In this document: one piece after another, positions 54,130 through 63,146 of the stretch | Numbering within the stretch: the first letter of the stretch is position 1 | Layout of the letters: each line of letters starts with the position of its first letter | Assembly (NCBI RefSeq): GCF_008807415.1 | Contig: NZ_CP043626.1 | Location: 1,798,001-1,862,000, forward strand | Origin: Pseudomonas denitrificans (nom. rej.) | GTDB taxonomy: Bacteria; Pseudomonadota; Gammaproteobacteria; Pseudomonadales; Pseudomonadaceae | DNA: 64,000 nucleotides | Reading direction: 5' to 3' | Made by a program: the position numbers and the translations under genes | The notes under the pieces: model-generated | The model's input: only the letters and a program-made list of their open reading frames with translations | Told to the model about the DNA's origin: nothing | Database searches by the model: none

Positions 54130-54189
54130 GTGAGGTTTTCCTGTGTGTCCGTCGGGAGGGACGCAAGGCGGCGTGGGTGTTGTTGTCGA

Positions 54190-54213
54190 CGGCGCCGGGG
54201 CGAGCCGGCGCCG
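54190..54213. other. perfect hairpin between receptor and monooxygenase genes
   Basis: CGGCGCCGG-ggcgag-CCGGCGCCG, a 9-bp stem in the 108-base gap; possible attenuator giving more receptor than enzyme. No T tail. Confidence 0.45.
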
Positions 54214-54237
54214 CGAATTACTCAGTCTGGGGAGCGA

Positions 54238-56502
54238 TCAGAAATCCTTGCGCAACTCGACGCCGAAGTAGCGGCCGTCGTCCCGCGGCACCATGCGGTA
54301 GACGTAGCTGCCGCCCGTGGCCAGCAGGGGCGAATAGGACTTGTCGGTGAGGTTCTTGCCCAGCAGGGCGACGCGCCAGCCGTCGTTGTAGTCGGCCAGG
54401 GCGATGCTGGCGCCCCACAGGCCGTAGGCGCCCTGGATGGTGTCGGGGTTCTGGCTGAGGTCGTACTGCACCTTGTCCTGCCAGCTGTAGTCCGTGCCGA
54501 GCTCCACATCCAGGCCGTTGTCCAGCGGGATGCTGTAGTCGGCGCGCACGTAGCTCTTCCAGTCCGGCGAGAAGGGCAGCGGCTTGCCGTCGACGTTGCA
54601 GGCAGCGGCCGCACCGGCCGGGCAGGCGAAGCTGTCGATGCGCGCCTTGGTGTAGGCAACGGCGCCGGAGACCTTCAGCTGGCGGGTCGCCTGGTAGCTG
54701 AAGTCCAGCTCGGCGCCCTCGGTCTTCACCTTGCCGGCGTTGATCAGGCGGGTCACCACCTGGCCGGCGACGGTGTCGTAGAAGTTCGCCTGGTAGTTGT
54801 CGTAAACGGTGTGGAACACCGCGAGGTTGGCGGTCAGGCGGTTGTCCAGCGCAGTGGCCTTCAGGCCCGCCTCCCAGGAGTTGGAGGTCTCCGGCTTGAG
54901 CGCCTCGGTGTCGCGCGGCTGCATGTTGAAGAACACGTTGTAGGCCGGGCCCTTGTAGCCACGCGAGTAGGTGATGTAGCTGGTCAACTGCTCGCTGAGG
55001 TCATACTGCAGGCCCAGGCGGCCGGACCAGCCGTCTTCATCGGTGGAGCCGGAGCTGGAGGTGGACGGCTGGATGCCGGTCACCGCCGTGGCCGAGGTGG
55101 AGCGGCGGCGATGGTCGTATTCCAGGTCGTCGTGGGTGTAGCGCAGGCCGGCGATGCCGCGGAAGTCATCGGTGAAGTTCAGCGTGCTCTCGCCGAACAC
55201 TGCATAGGTGTCGCTGCGCGTGCTGTAGTCGGCCACGCCAGTGTTCTGCGCGGTGGTAGAGGTCACCACGCGGCGGTAGGTCTCGTCGTCAACGGCGTGC
55301 ATGTAGTAGAGGCCGCCGACGTATTCGAGGAACTCACCCTTGGGAGAGGCGAGGCGCAGTTCCTGGGAATACTGGTCGTAGTTCAGCTCACCCTTGTCGT
55401 GGGAGCTGGGGATGCTCGCGGTGACCTGGGAAAGACGATCGCCATCCTGCCACTGAGTGTTGTCCCAGCCGCGCCAGGCGCTGATGGAGGTCAGGGTGTA
55501 GTCGCCCAGGTTCCAGTCCAGTTGCGCCGACAGGCCCTTGTTGGTGTCGTCGACGTGGGTGCGGTAGTCGCTGTTGATCTTGCGGTTGTCGCTGTCCGCC
55601 GTCACCGGGCGCAGGGCACTGGCGAATGCCGCGCTCGAAGTGCTGGTGATGACGCCGCTGGGGCTGTCATCGTTGCCCTTCATGTAGTCGGCGATCAGGG
55701 TGACCTTGAGGTCGTCGTTCGGGGTGATCTCGAACTTCGTGCGCGCGCCGGCGCGGTTGTAGCCGTTCACCTCGTGGCCGTTGTAGACGTTGTCCACGTT
55801 GCCGTCGTAGCTGCCCAGCAGGGTGGTGACGCTGGCCTTGAGCTTGCCGGGGATCAGCGTGCCGCCGATGCCGAAGCGGGTGCGGTTCTCGTTGCCGCCG
55901 CCAAAATGCGAGTAGTCGATGTAGCCGGTGGTTTCGTCCGGCACCTCGCGGGTGACCACGTTGAGCACGCCGGCCGACGCGTTCTTGCCGAACAGCGTGC
56001 CCTGTGGGCCGCGCAGCACTTCGATGCGCTCGACGTCGAGCAGGTCCAGGGTCGCCTGGCCGGGACGGCCGAGCACCACGCCGTCGATCACCGTCGACAC
56101 GCTCGGCTCGACGCCGGGGGAGGTGGAGATGGTGCCCACGCCGCGGACGAACAGCGAGGTGTCCTTGTTCGAGGCGCCGGTGCGGAAGTTCAGGGTCGGT
56201 ACCTGCTGGACGATGCTCGACACGTTGTTGCGGTTGTCGCGTTCCAGTTGCTCACCATCGATCACCGAGACGGCCACCGGCACCTTCTGCAGCGACTCTT
56301 CGCGGCGGGTGGCGGTGACAGTCACGGCTTTCAATGTCGGCGCCGCATCGGCGGACTGGTTGTCGCCATGGCTGGTTTCGGCTGCCTGCACGCTGCAGGC
56401 CAGAGCGCCGATCACGCTGGCGATGCCCAGCGCCAGTGCGCTGCGCCGGCCAGTGAATTGTGGACGGCCGAGCGTCCCCCGTTGTTGCGATTGCATAGCC
56501 AC
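54238..56502 (-). CDS. TonB-dependent outer-membrane receptor
   Basis: A 754-residue receptor: signal peptide (about 1-41, ending CSVQAAE), plug with VTATRREESLQKVPVAVSVIDGEQLERD and VERIEVLRGPQGTLFGKNASAGVLNVVT, and a barrel ending FGVELRKDF. The plug start and the GPQGTLFGKNASAG box are typical of the large receptor group for non-siderophore or unusual substrates (vitamin, sugar, aryl or sulfur compounds). There is no STN domain. It heads a four-gene minus-strand run (receptor, LLM monooxygenase, aldo/keto reductase, binding protein) behind a LacI-type operator, so regulation seems substrate-, not iron-based. Confidence 0.92.
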   Translation of the reverse strand: MAMQSQQRGTLGRPQFTGRRSALALGIASVIGALACSVQAAETSHGDNQSADAAPTLKAVTVTATRREESLQKVPVAVSVIDGEQLERDNRNNVSSIVQQVPTLNFRTGASNKDTSLFVRGVGTISTSPGVEPSVSTVIDGVVLGRPGQATLDLLDVERIEVLRGPQGTLFGKNASAGVLNVVTREVPDETTGYIDYSHFGGGNENRTRFGIGGTLIPGKLKASVTTLLGSYDGNVDNVYNGHEVNGYNRAGARTKFEITPNDDLKVTLIADYMKGNDDSPSGVITSTSSAAFASALRPVTADSDNRKINSDYRTHVDDTNKGLSAQLDWNLGDYTLTSISAWRGWDNTQWQDGDRLSQVTASIPSSHDKGELNYDQYSQELRLASPKGEFLEYVGGLYYMHAVDDETYRRVVTSTTAQNTGVADYSTRSDTYAVFGESTLNFTDDFRGIAGLRYTHDDLEYDHRRRSTSATAVTGIQPSTSSSGSTDEDGWSGRLGLQYDLSEQLTSYITYSRGYKGPAYNVFFNMQPRDTEALKPETSNSWEAGLKATALDNRLTANLAVFHTVYDNYQANFYDTVAGQVVTRLINAGKVKTEGAELDFSYQATRQLKVSGAVAYTKARIDSFACPAGAAAACNVDGKPLPFSPDWKSYVRADYSIPLDNGLDVELGTDYSWQDKVQYDLSQNPDTIQGAYGLWGASIALADYNDGWRVALLGKNLTDKSYSPLLATGGSYVYRMVPRDDGRYFGVELRKDF

Positions 56503-56615
56503 TCCTTCGTGCCCTGGTCCGCCCTCGGTTCTCTTTGCCGGGGCGCCTTTTTCTGCGGGACTGTCATGAGCGCTCGCTCGTGCGAGTGGCTGGGATCGTT
56601 GCGGACAGTTTGTGT

Positions 56616-56629
56616 TGTTAGCGCTAACA
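56616..56629. promoter_or_regulatory. LacI-family operator (perfect 14-bp palindrome)
   Basis: TGTTAGCGCTAACA is a perfect palindrome with the central CG pair usual for LacI/GalR operators. It lies between the divergent receptor operon (start 56502) and the LacI-type gene (start 56730), and is the probable site for that repressor on both promoters. Confidence 0.8.
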
Positions 56630-56729
56630 TCGGCGAGTATCCTGAATCGCCAGATAGATCGTCAAATAATTAAAAATTACGTTTATATTCCTGAAATATA
56701 AGTTCAGGACCGATAGCAGGAGTGCCGGT

Positions 56730-57770
56730 TTGGCCAGTCAGACACCCCGAAAGCGCCGCGGCGCAGGACGCGTAACGCTGACCGCGGTCGCCGAACGCGC
56801 GGGCGTTTCCGCCATCAGCGTGTCGCGCTATTTCAACCAGCCGGCGCAGCTGTCGGATGACCTGCGCGAGCGGATCGGCGCGGCGGTGGAGGAGTTGGGC
56901 TACGTGCCCAACCAGGTGGCTGGCGGGCTGGCTTCGGCGCGGGGCAGGGTAGTGGGGATGGTGGTGCCGAACATTTCCGGGCCGATCTTCGCCGACACCA
57001 TCCAGGCTTTCAGCGACACCCTGGCCGCCCACGGCTACCAGTTGCTGCTGGCCTCCAGCTACTTCTCCGAGGACAAGGAAGAAAGCGCCGTGCGCGCCTT
57101 CCTCGGCTGGAACCCGGCGGCGCTGGTGCTCACCAGCCACTTCCACAGCGCCGCCACCGAAAAGCTGATCGCGGGCGCGGACATGCCGGTGGTGGAGGTC
57201 TGGGACTACCAGCCCGAGCGCGCGCCGATCCAGGTCGGGTTTTCTCATTATCAGGTCGGGGTGGATGCGGTGCGCCATCTGCACGGCAAGGGTTATCGAC
57301 GCATTACCTTCGTGCAGAACAGCGCGCCCGGTGACTTCAGTGCCCTGGACCGTCGCGACGGCTACGCCGATACCCTGCGCGAACTGGGCGGCGAGCCGTG
57401 GATGTTCGTGCCCACCGAAAGCGCGCCCTTCGAAGCCGGGCGGCAGGCCATGGAAGCGCTGATGGCGCGGGGGGCGCAGCGGCCGGAGGCGATCATCTTC
57501 GCCAACGACAACCTCGCCGCCGGCGGCCTGCTGGCCGGTCAGCGCGCCGGCTTGAAGATTCCCGAGGATTGCGCGGTGCTGGGTTTTGGCGACTACCCCT
57601 TCGCGCCGATGCTGCTGCCTAGCCTGTCCACCATCAAACCGCCGGCCCGCGAGATCGGCGAGATCGCCGCGTTGCGGGTGTTGCAGTCGATTGGCGTGGT
57701 GCCGCTGGAGGGAGCGGTGGAGCGGCTGAACCTGCTCAGTTGCCGGGTACTGGAACGCGAAAGCGCCTGA
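56730..57770 (+). CDS. LacI-family transcriptional regulator
   Basis: A 346-residue LacI/GalR regulator. HTH and hinge: RVTLTAVAERAGVSAISVSRYFNQPAQLSDDLRERIGAAVEELGYVPNQVAGGLASARGRVVGMVVPN (about residues 13-80); the periplasmic-binding-like domain follows, ending with DCAVLGFGDYPFAPMLLPSLSTIKPPAREIGEIAALRVL. A TTG at 56730 is taken as start since AGGAG ends seven bases before it. Most like GntR of gluconate systems in fold, but the neighbours suggest another ligand. It is divergent from the receptor operon with a perfect operator between. Confidence 0.92.
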   Translation: MASQTPRKRRGAGRVTLTAVAERAGVSAISVSRYFNQPAQLSDDLRERIGAAVEELGYVPNQVAGGLASARGRVVGMVVPNISGPIFADTIQAFSDTLAAHGYQLLLASSYFSEDKEESAVRAFLGWNPAALVLTSHFHSAATEKLIAGADMPVVEVWDYQPERAPIQVGFSHYQVGVDAVRHLHGKGYRRITFVQNSAPGDFSALDRRDGYADTLRELGGEPWMFVPTESAPFEAGRQAMEALMARGAQRPEAIIFANDNLAAGGLLAGQRAGLKIPEDCAVLGFGDYPFAPMLLPSLSTIKPPAREIGEIAALRVLQSIGVVPLEGAVERLNLLSCRVLERESA

Positions 57771-57865
57771 GGTGTGCGCCAGCCGTACCTGGACACCGTC
57801 TGCCGCGTTGACGGATCGCGGACGTTGCCCAGCATCGCGGCAATGGTCTGGCCGACGATTGGACC

Positions 57866-57963
57866 TGTAGGAACGGGCCATGCCCGCGAACCGCGGACAA
57901 AGTCCGCGTACTCCTGCATGCATTGAAGCCGTGAGCCCTGCTCACGGATCGCTCGCTCCTACA
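57866..57963. repeat. REP-type composite palindrome
   Basis: TGTAGGAACGGGCCATGCCC ... ATCGCTCGCTCCTACA with inner hairpins CGCGGAC/GTCCGCG and GTGAGC/GCTCAC; similar to 50583-50690. Confidence 0.8.
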
Positions 57964-57972
57964 CGGGGCCCG

Positions 57973-58614
57973 TTACTTGGCCAACAGGTCGATCACTTCC
58001 TGGTCGCTGAGTGGGTGGAAATCGCGGTAATGGTCGCCCACCGCGCGGAACGGCGACGGGGTATCCAGACACACCAGCGCATCCACCTCATCACGCAGCT
58101 TCTGCACGGTTTCCGCCGGGCCGACCGGCACGGCCAGCACCACCTTGTGCGGGTGCTGCGCACGCAGGCACTTGAGCGCGGCGCGCATGCTGCTACCGGT
58201 GGCGAGGCCGTCGTCGACCACGATCAGGTCGCGATCCTCCAGTTGCGCCGGAGCCTTCACGCCGCGGTAGAGCACGCGGCGGCGCTCCAGCTCGCGGATC
58301 TGCTCCAGCACCTGCTGCTCGAACCACTCCGGCGGCGGGTCGAAGCGCTCGATCATCTGCTCGTCCACCACCCAGTTCGGCTCGGGGCCATCGACGATGG
58401 CGCCGAGGGCGAACTCCTCGTTGCCCGGCGCGCCGATCTTGCGCACCAGCAGCACGTCCAGCGGGGCGCCGAGGATGCGGGCGATCTCCTTGGCAACCGG
58501 CACGCCGCCACGGGGCAGGGCGAGGACCAGCGGGGCGACCAGGGGCATGTCGCGCAGGACCATCGCCAGGGCGATTCCGGCGTGGCGGCGGTTGGTGTAG
58601 CGCGGACTGGGCAT
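57973..58614 (-). CDS. phosphoribosyltransferase-domain protein
   Basis: A 213-residue type I phosphoribosyltransferase-fold protein. The PRPP loop is IVVDDGLATGSS (131-142); LVLALPRGGVPVAKEIARILGAPLDVLLVRKIGAPGNEEFALGAI is the other hallmark of this stand-alone bacterial family, whose base substrate is unknown. No fused hydrolase domain, unlike some homologues. Single gene; AGGAGG-like GGAGG upstream of the ATG. Confidence 0.9.
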   Translation of the reverse strand: MPSPRYTNRRHAGIALAMVLRDMPLVAPLVLALPRGGVPVAKEIARILGAPLDVLLVRKIGAPGNEEFALGAIVDGPEPNWVVDEQMIERFDPPPEWFEQQVLEQIRELERRRVLYRGVKAPAQLEDRDLIVVDDGLATGSSMRAALKCLRAQHPHKVVLAVPVGPAETVQKLRDEVDALVCLDTPSPFRAVGDHYRDFHPLSDQEVIDLLAK

Positions 58615-58735
58615 CTGAACCTCCTTTCGCGAGTCACAGCAGCTTGTCCAGGGTGATTGGGCAGCTCGCGGATGCGTTTCCGGTTGGAGGTTAGACGGAC
58701 CTTTCGGCGCCTGCGACCTGCCGGAAAGCGATTGC

Positions 58736-58769
58736 GCCCGCGCCCAGCCCGGACGAGCTGGGCGCGGGC
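58736..58769. other. GC hairpin in the gap upstream of the GGDEF-EAL gene
   Basis: GCCCGCGCCCAG-cccggacgag-CTGGGCGCGGGC, 12-bp stem. The surrounding gap 58615-58916 (302 bases) holds nothing else that I can support; the promoter of the GGDEF-EAL gene must be there. Confidence 0.45.
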
Positions 58770-58916
58770 GGGCCTGCTGTGGGCTGTGAGCTAGAACCCT
58801 ATCGAAGGTTCAGGTATTACGCGCGAACGGTCGCCGACTCCCTGCGCCCGGCGCTCAGGTTGAACATCCGCACGCCCCGTCACTCCTAGTGGTAAGTCCT
58901 CCCAGAAGAGACGCCG

Positions 58917-61466
58917 ATGAATACCCATGTCACCCGGCTTGCCGCGCCACGCGAGATATCCGCCCAGCGCACTGTCACCTGGCATCTGACGCTGTTCATC
59001 CTGATCCTGATCGGGGCGCTGGGGGTGAGCGGGGCGGTAATGGGGCACATCGCAGCGCTGCAGGATGAGATGGCCCGGGAGCAGACACGGTTCTACGCCG
59101 GCAAGGCACTGCAGAACCGCATCGCCGCCTCGGAATCCCTGATCCGCACCTACGCCTTCTGGAATGACGCCTACCGGTACCTCAATCCGCCGCTCAACGC
59201 TGACTGGGCGTACCGCGAGGACAACGTCGGCCCGCTGCTGTACACCGCCAACGAGTACGAGATGGTCTGTGTGCTCAACCAGGCCGGCGAGGAGTACGTG
59301 ATGCGCGACGGCCAGCCGACGCGCAGCCACTGCACCCGCGAGATGCCGGTGAACCTCGACGAGCTGCGCGATGCCGCTACGGTGGCGGCGCGGCGTGACG
59401 CGGTGGTAACGCGTTATGTGACCCTGGGCGATCAACCAGCCATTGCCACCGCCGCACTGGTTCGCCCCACACGAGCCAACCCGCCGCTGGACGGCCCGTT
59501 GATGATCTTCGTCGACCGGCTCACCCCCGCAAAACTGCAGAAGATCGCGCGGGATTTCGGCCTGATCGCGCTGCAGGTGCGCGCTGACGATGTCCGGGTC
59601 AGCGACGGCAGCGCCGTCGACCTGGGTGATTCCGGTTTCGAACTCAGCTGGCGCACCCCCACGCCCGGCAGCGACATGCTGCATCGAATGGCCGGCGTGT
59701 GGGCGGCCGTGGTGCTGCTGGTGTTCATCTTCCTGGTCTGGCTGATCCGCGCTTCGCTGACCAACGCGCGGGTAGTCGATCACTATCAGCGCAGCCTGAA
59801 GAGCACCAATCAGGCGCTGGAAACCAGTGAACAGCGCTTCAAGGCTGTTGCCGAGGCCAGTTCCGACTGGATATGGGAAACCGACGAGAGCTTCCGGCTG
59901 ACCTATCTTTCCGCGCGCTTCGAGACATTGACCGGCTACCGCATCGATGATTGGATCGGGCGGCGGATCGATGACCTGATCACCTGCGACACGACGAGCC
60001 TGGTCGCCTGGCTGGAGAAGATTCCCCAGGAAGGCCACTCCACCACGCTGACCTGCGGGTTTCGCGACGCCCACGGGCTGCGGCGCATCTGCAAGTTCAC
60101 GGCGTCCGGTGCGGGCGGGCTCGGTTATCGCGGCACCAGCGCCGACATCACCCACGAGGTCGAAGCCCACGCGCGTATCCAGCACCTGTCGCTGCACGAC
60201 GCCCTGACCGGGCTGCCCAACCGCGCCAAGCTCGCCAGTTTCATGGATGACCTGCTGGGCAGCGGTCGCGAGGAGCAACTGGCCGTGCTGATGCTCGACC
60301 TGGATCGCTTCAAGCCCATCAACGACACGCTCGGCCACCCGGCCGGCGATGCCGTGCTGCAGATAGTCGCCGAGCGCCTGCGCGATTCGATCCGCGGCGA
60401 GGACCTGGTGGCGCGCCTGGGCGGCGACGAGTTCGTCATCGTCGACAGCCAGTCCCAGGGGCGCGATGACGCCGAGGCTTTCTGCCGACGCCTGGTGACC
60501 ATCATCAATCAGCCCATCGAGTACAACGGCAACCTGCTGCACATCGGCACCAGCATTGGCATCGTGCTCTCGGGCGATGCCCAGGGCGACGCCCAGAACC
60601 TGCTGCGCTGCGCGGACGTGGCGATGTACGAAGCCAAGACCGCCGGACGCAACGCCTGGCGCTTCTATTCCGAGCACATGGACCTGCAACTGAAGGCGCG
60701 CAAGCGCAGCGAGACAGAACTGCGCGAGGCCCTGCGCGAGGGCCAGCTGGAGCTGTACTACCAGCCGCGCTACCGCATCGGTGACCTGGCCATCGTCTCC
60801 GCCGAGGCGCTGCTGCGCTGGAATCACCCCTCGCGCGGGTTGGTGGGGCCGGAGGAGTTCATCAAGCTGGCCGAGGAGAGCGACCTGATCATCGATATCG
60901 GCGAATGGGTGCTCGCGCAGGCTTGCCGCGAGGCGGCCGGTTGGCCGGGTTCGATGCTGGTGTCGGTGAACATCTCGCCCAGCCAGTTCACCCACGCCGA
61001 CATCGTCAGTCAGGTAAAACGGGCGCTGGTGGACTCGGGACTGGCCGCCGAGCGGCTGGAACTGGAGGTCACCGAGAACACCATGCTGGGCGACGTGGAG
61101 TGCGCGCTGCTGACCATGCAGGCGCTCAAGGAACTGGGCGTGAAGCTGAACATGGACGACTTCGGCACCGGCTACTCGTCCCTGGGCTACTTGCGCGCGT
61201 ACCCGTTCGACAGCATCAAGATCGACCGGCGCTTCGTTGCCACCCTCGACACCACCGGCCGCGACCGTTCCATCGTCCAGGCCATCATCGGCCTGGGCAG
61301 GGCGCTGAACCTGGCAGTCACTGCCGAGGGCGTGGAAACCGAAGATCAGCTGCGCATCCTCGAAGACGAGCAATGTGGCGAAGTGCAAGGCTTTCTGTTC
61401 AGCGAAGCGGTGGACCGGAAAAGCCTGGCTCGCCTGTTGGAGAAAGCCCAGGTGGCGGCAGGTTAG
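58917..61466 (+). CDS. membrane CHASE4-PAS-GGDEF-EAL cyclic-di-GMP protein
   Basis: An 849-residue c-di-GMP enzyme. Order: helix 1 (about 22-44), periplasmic CHASE4-like sensor (45-255, RTYAFWNDAYRYLN), helix 2 (260-280), PAS (305-420, FKAVAEASSDWIWETDE), GGDEF (425-585) and EAL (595-845). The cyclase site GGDEF (502-506) and inhibitory RxxD site (RGED, 493-496) are intact. The phosphodiesterase has EAL (630-632), NIS, E720 in EVTEN, DDFGTGYSS (747-755) and AEGVET. Both activities look possible. Start MNTHVTRL at 58917. Controls biofilm/motility by family role; signal unknown. Confidence 0.93.
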   Translation: MNTHVTRLAAPREISAQRTVTWHLTLFILILIGALGVSGAVMGHIAALQDEMAREQTRFYAGKALQNRIAASESLIRTYAFWNDAYRYLNPPLNADWAYREDNVGPLLYTANEYEMVCVLNQAGEEYVMRDGQPTRSHCTREMPVNLDELRDAATVAARRDAVVTRYVTLGDQPAIATAALVRPTRANPPLDGPLMIFVDRLTPAKLQKIARDFGLIALQVRADDVRVSDGSAVDLGDSGFELSWRTPTPGSDMLHRMAGVWAAVVLLVFIFLVWLIRASLTNARVVDHYQRSLKSTNQALETSEQRFKAVAEASSDWIWETDESFRLTYLSARFETLTGYRIDDWIGRRIDDLITCDTTSLVAWLEKIPQEGHSTTLTCGFRDAHGLRRICKFTASGAGGLGYRGTSADITHEVEAHARIQHLSLHDALTGLPNRAKLASFMDDLLGSGREEQLAVLMLDLDRFKPINDTLGHPAGDAVLQIVAERLRDSIRGEDLVARLGGDEFVIVDSQSQGRDDAEAFCRRLVTIINQPIEYNGNLLHIGTSIGIVLSGDAQGDAQNLLRCADVAMYEAKTAGRNAWRFYSEHMDLQLKARKRSETELREALREGQLELYYQPRYRIGDLAIVSAEALLRWNHPSRGLVGPEEFIKLAEESDLIIDIGEWVLAQACREAAGWPGSMLVSVNISPSQFTHADIVSQVKRALVDSGLAAERLELEVTENTMLGDVECALLTMQALKELGVKLNMDDFGTGYSSLGYLRAYPFDSIKIDRRFVATLDTTGRDRSIVQAIIGLGRALNLAVTAEGVETEDQLRILEDEQCGEVQGFLFSEAVDRKSLARLLEKAQVAAG

Positions 61467-61901
61467 GTCAGCCCAGCGCCGAGCCAGCGTGCACCGGCAG
61501 GGCAAAAAGAAGGCCCCGTCGGAAAGGGGCCAGGGGAAAGTCTGGGAAGTGTCCTTACCCTAACAGCCTGGCCTGTCGTGCCAAGCAACTTGTGGCGATA
61601 GGCCGTTTCGGTTGAGGGCATATGCCCCGTCGTGACGAAGCCGGCAGCGACGCCCCTTGTAAGAGCGGGCCATGCCCGCGAATCGCCGTCAGGCAGCGCC
61701 TCGACTTCGAATTCACCCCGCCCCGACCGGGCATTCTGCATCGAACAATCGGCGCATTCGGGCGTTCTGCTACTGGCGCCGTGCGATCACCCGATGTGCA
61801 AACCGCTCTGCGCCGAGCCTCTGGCCGACAGCGCCAAACAGGCGTGGAACTTGCTGCACGAACCTCTCTGAAGCCCTGACTCGAAAAGGAAGAGGCACAA
61901 C
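61467..61901. other. 435-base gap with hairpin and one REP half-element
   Basis: No gene supported. GGCCCC-gtcggaaa-GGGGCC at 61512-61531 may end the GGDEF-EAL transcript (no T run). TAAGAGCGGGCCATGCCCGC at 61660-61679 is a degenerate REP half. The promoter of the receiver-like gene should lie near the right end. Confidence 0.5.
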
Positions 61902-62294
61902 ATGCAGACACACGACAGCAAGATGGTGCTGGTCCTCGAGGAAAGGCCCGAGCAACTCCAGCGCCTGGAAGACCACCTGCTCGGCCAGGGCCACGCGGTA
62001 CTCAGCGCTTTAAGCGAGGAAGAAGCCATCGAGCACCTGGTGTCGTCCTCGGTCATCGACCTGTTCCTGATCGACGAGCAACTCACCGGGCCACTGACGG
62101 GCGCTGCACTGATCGAAGCCTGCCTGCCGCTGCGCCCGCGCATGCGCGTGCTGGTGCTGTCGCCCTGGGCAGAGAAGGGCGAGGAGGGCGCGCCTTACCC
62201 CGTGCTGCCCAAGTCGGCGGACCTCGACGAACTCGAAGGTGCCATTCAGCGCACGCTGCTCAGCCCGCCCGTGCAACCCTGGATGCTGAACTAG
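61902..62294 (+). CDS. single-domain receiver-like protein
   Basis: A 130-residue protein with the CheY-like pattern VLVLEERPEQLQRLEDHLLGQGHAVLSAL ... LFLIDEQLTG ... MRVLVLS ... LPKSADLDELEGAI. The phospho-acceptor would be D58, the Ser/Thr is in LVLSPW and the lysine in LPKS. The usual two acidic residues near residue 13 are E13-E14 rather than D-D, so phosphorylation is plausible but metal binding may be altered. No output domain. AGGAAGAGG precedes the ATG. It follows the GGDEF-EAL gene and may be part of its pathway; not proven. Confidence 0.75.
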   Translation: MQTHDSKMVLVLEERPEQLQRLEDHLLGQGHAVLSALSEEEAIEHLVSSSVIDLFLIDEQLTGPLTGAALIEACLPLRPRMRVLVLSPWAEKGEEGAPYPVLPKSADLDELEGAIQRTLLSPPVQPWMLN

Positions 62295-62359
62295 ACTCCT
62301 GCGCAACAAAGGCCGTCCGATCAGCGGAACGGCCGCCTTCACCGGGGAGGAGAAGCACC

Positions 62360-62533
62360 ATGCATGCATACCTGATCCGCTACAGCCGCAATGGCCAGTC
62401 CATGAGCACCGTGTTGCGACAGGAAAGCCTGAGTCGCGAGCAGGCACAGAAATTCGTCCGCGCACTGCATGGCCCGGTCGGGCGCGATTCGCGCTCGGAT
62501 ATCCAGGTGAGCGAGGTGCTCTGCACCCAGTGA
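62360..62533 (+). CDS. small hypothetical protein (57 residues)
   Basis: Reads MHAYLIRYSRNGQSMSTVLR... and ends VSEVLCTQ. A strong ribosome site GGGGAGGAG lies eight to ten bases upstream and a bidirectional terminator follows directly, so this is likely a real small gene. No family recognised; predicted soluble. Confidence 0.7.
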   Translation: MHAYLIRYSRNGQSMSTVLRQESLSREQAQKFVRALHGPVGRDSRSDIQVSEVLCTQ

Positions 62534-62554
62534 TCGGGAGCCTGACGCTCCATG

Positions 62555-62585
62555 AAAAACGGCGCCGATTCTTCGGCGCCGTTTT
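62555..62585. terminator. bidirectional Rho-independent terminator
   Basis: AAAAACGGCGCCGA-ttct-TCGGCGCCGTTTT; perfect stem with A and T tails between convergent small genes. Confidence 0.9.
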
Positions 62586-62644
62586 CGTACTTGCGCGATG
62601 TGCAACGAGCTGGCGAGCGTGGAAACGCCTCGCCAGCCCGGCGA

Positions 62645-62812
62645 TCAGTGGCCGCTGTGGCTGCGCTGACCTCCCTTGCGGCCCGCGTCGGATGCGCGCG
62701 CCGGATCATTCTTGAAGTTGCCGCCACTGTGCTGGCCGCCTTTCCTGCCGGCTTCGGAAGCACGTTGGGGGTCTTCTGCAAAGTTGCCTTTACCGCCTCT
62801 ATGTTCGGCCAT
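62645..62812 (-). CDS. KGG-motif stress-induced small protein
   Basis: A 55-residue hydrophilic protein with two copies of the general-stress KGG repeat: GGKGNFAEDPQRASEAGRKGG and GGNFKNDPARASDAGRKGG-like units, ending HSGH. It matches the GsiB/YmdF/con-10 group of desiccation- and starvation-induced proteins (the motif GNFxxDPxRAxEAGRKGG). Too short for many gene finders. Shares a bidirectional terminator with the small gene facing it. Confidence 0.9.
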   Translation of the reverse strand: MAEHRGGKGNFAEDPQRASEAGRKGGQHSGGNFKNDPARASDAGRKGGQRSHSGH

Positions 62813-63146
62813 GGGAACTACTCCGTGGGCAATGTATGTGAGAAATGAATAGGCGAATGCCGTGCATTCCCTTCATCCGAAACATATCGCGCAGGGGTGT
62901 TCGACTCTTTTTCAGAACGATCCGTCATGGCGGCGGCGAAAAATCGTTATATGTAAAGTCTTGCCGTCGGTCCGGGCTGGTTTATTGGCGAAGCCGGAAA
63001 ATGGTCGTAGCGCCCGGCTCAAGCCGCTCAAATCGTTGACCTTTGCGCGGTGGCGACGAAATAGGCGAAACGGGTGATGGCCAGTGGCCGCGGTTCCATT
63101 CCCGGCGCAGCGGCGCAGGATAGGCGCAGCAACGCAGGAGAACCCC
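62813..63146. other. 334-base gap, no supported gene
   Basis: Contains the KGG gene promoter (AT-rich near 62880-62960) and the leader of the 74-residue gene. Open frames here are short, lack ribosome sites and look like noise. Confidence 0.5.

Noticed and set aside
54130..56673. 847-codon plus-strand frame opposite the second TonB receptor
   Set aside because: Antisense shadow with no start signal; composition is repetitive Val/Ala/His/Gly.
58791..61505. 904-codon minus-strand frame opposite the GGDEF-EAL gene
   Set aside because: Shadow frame; the plus strand has all catalytic motifs.
62845..63077. Two short overlapping frames on the plus strand
   Set aside because: No ribosome site, odd composition, no recognisable family; likely chance.
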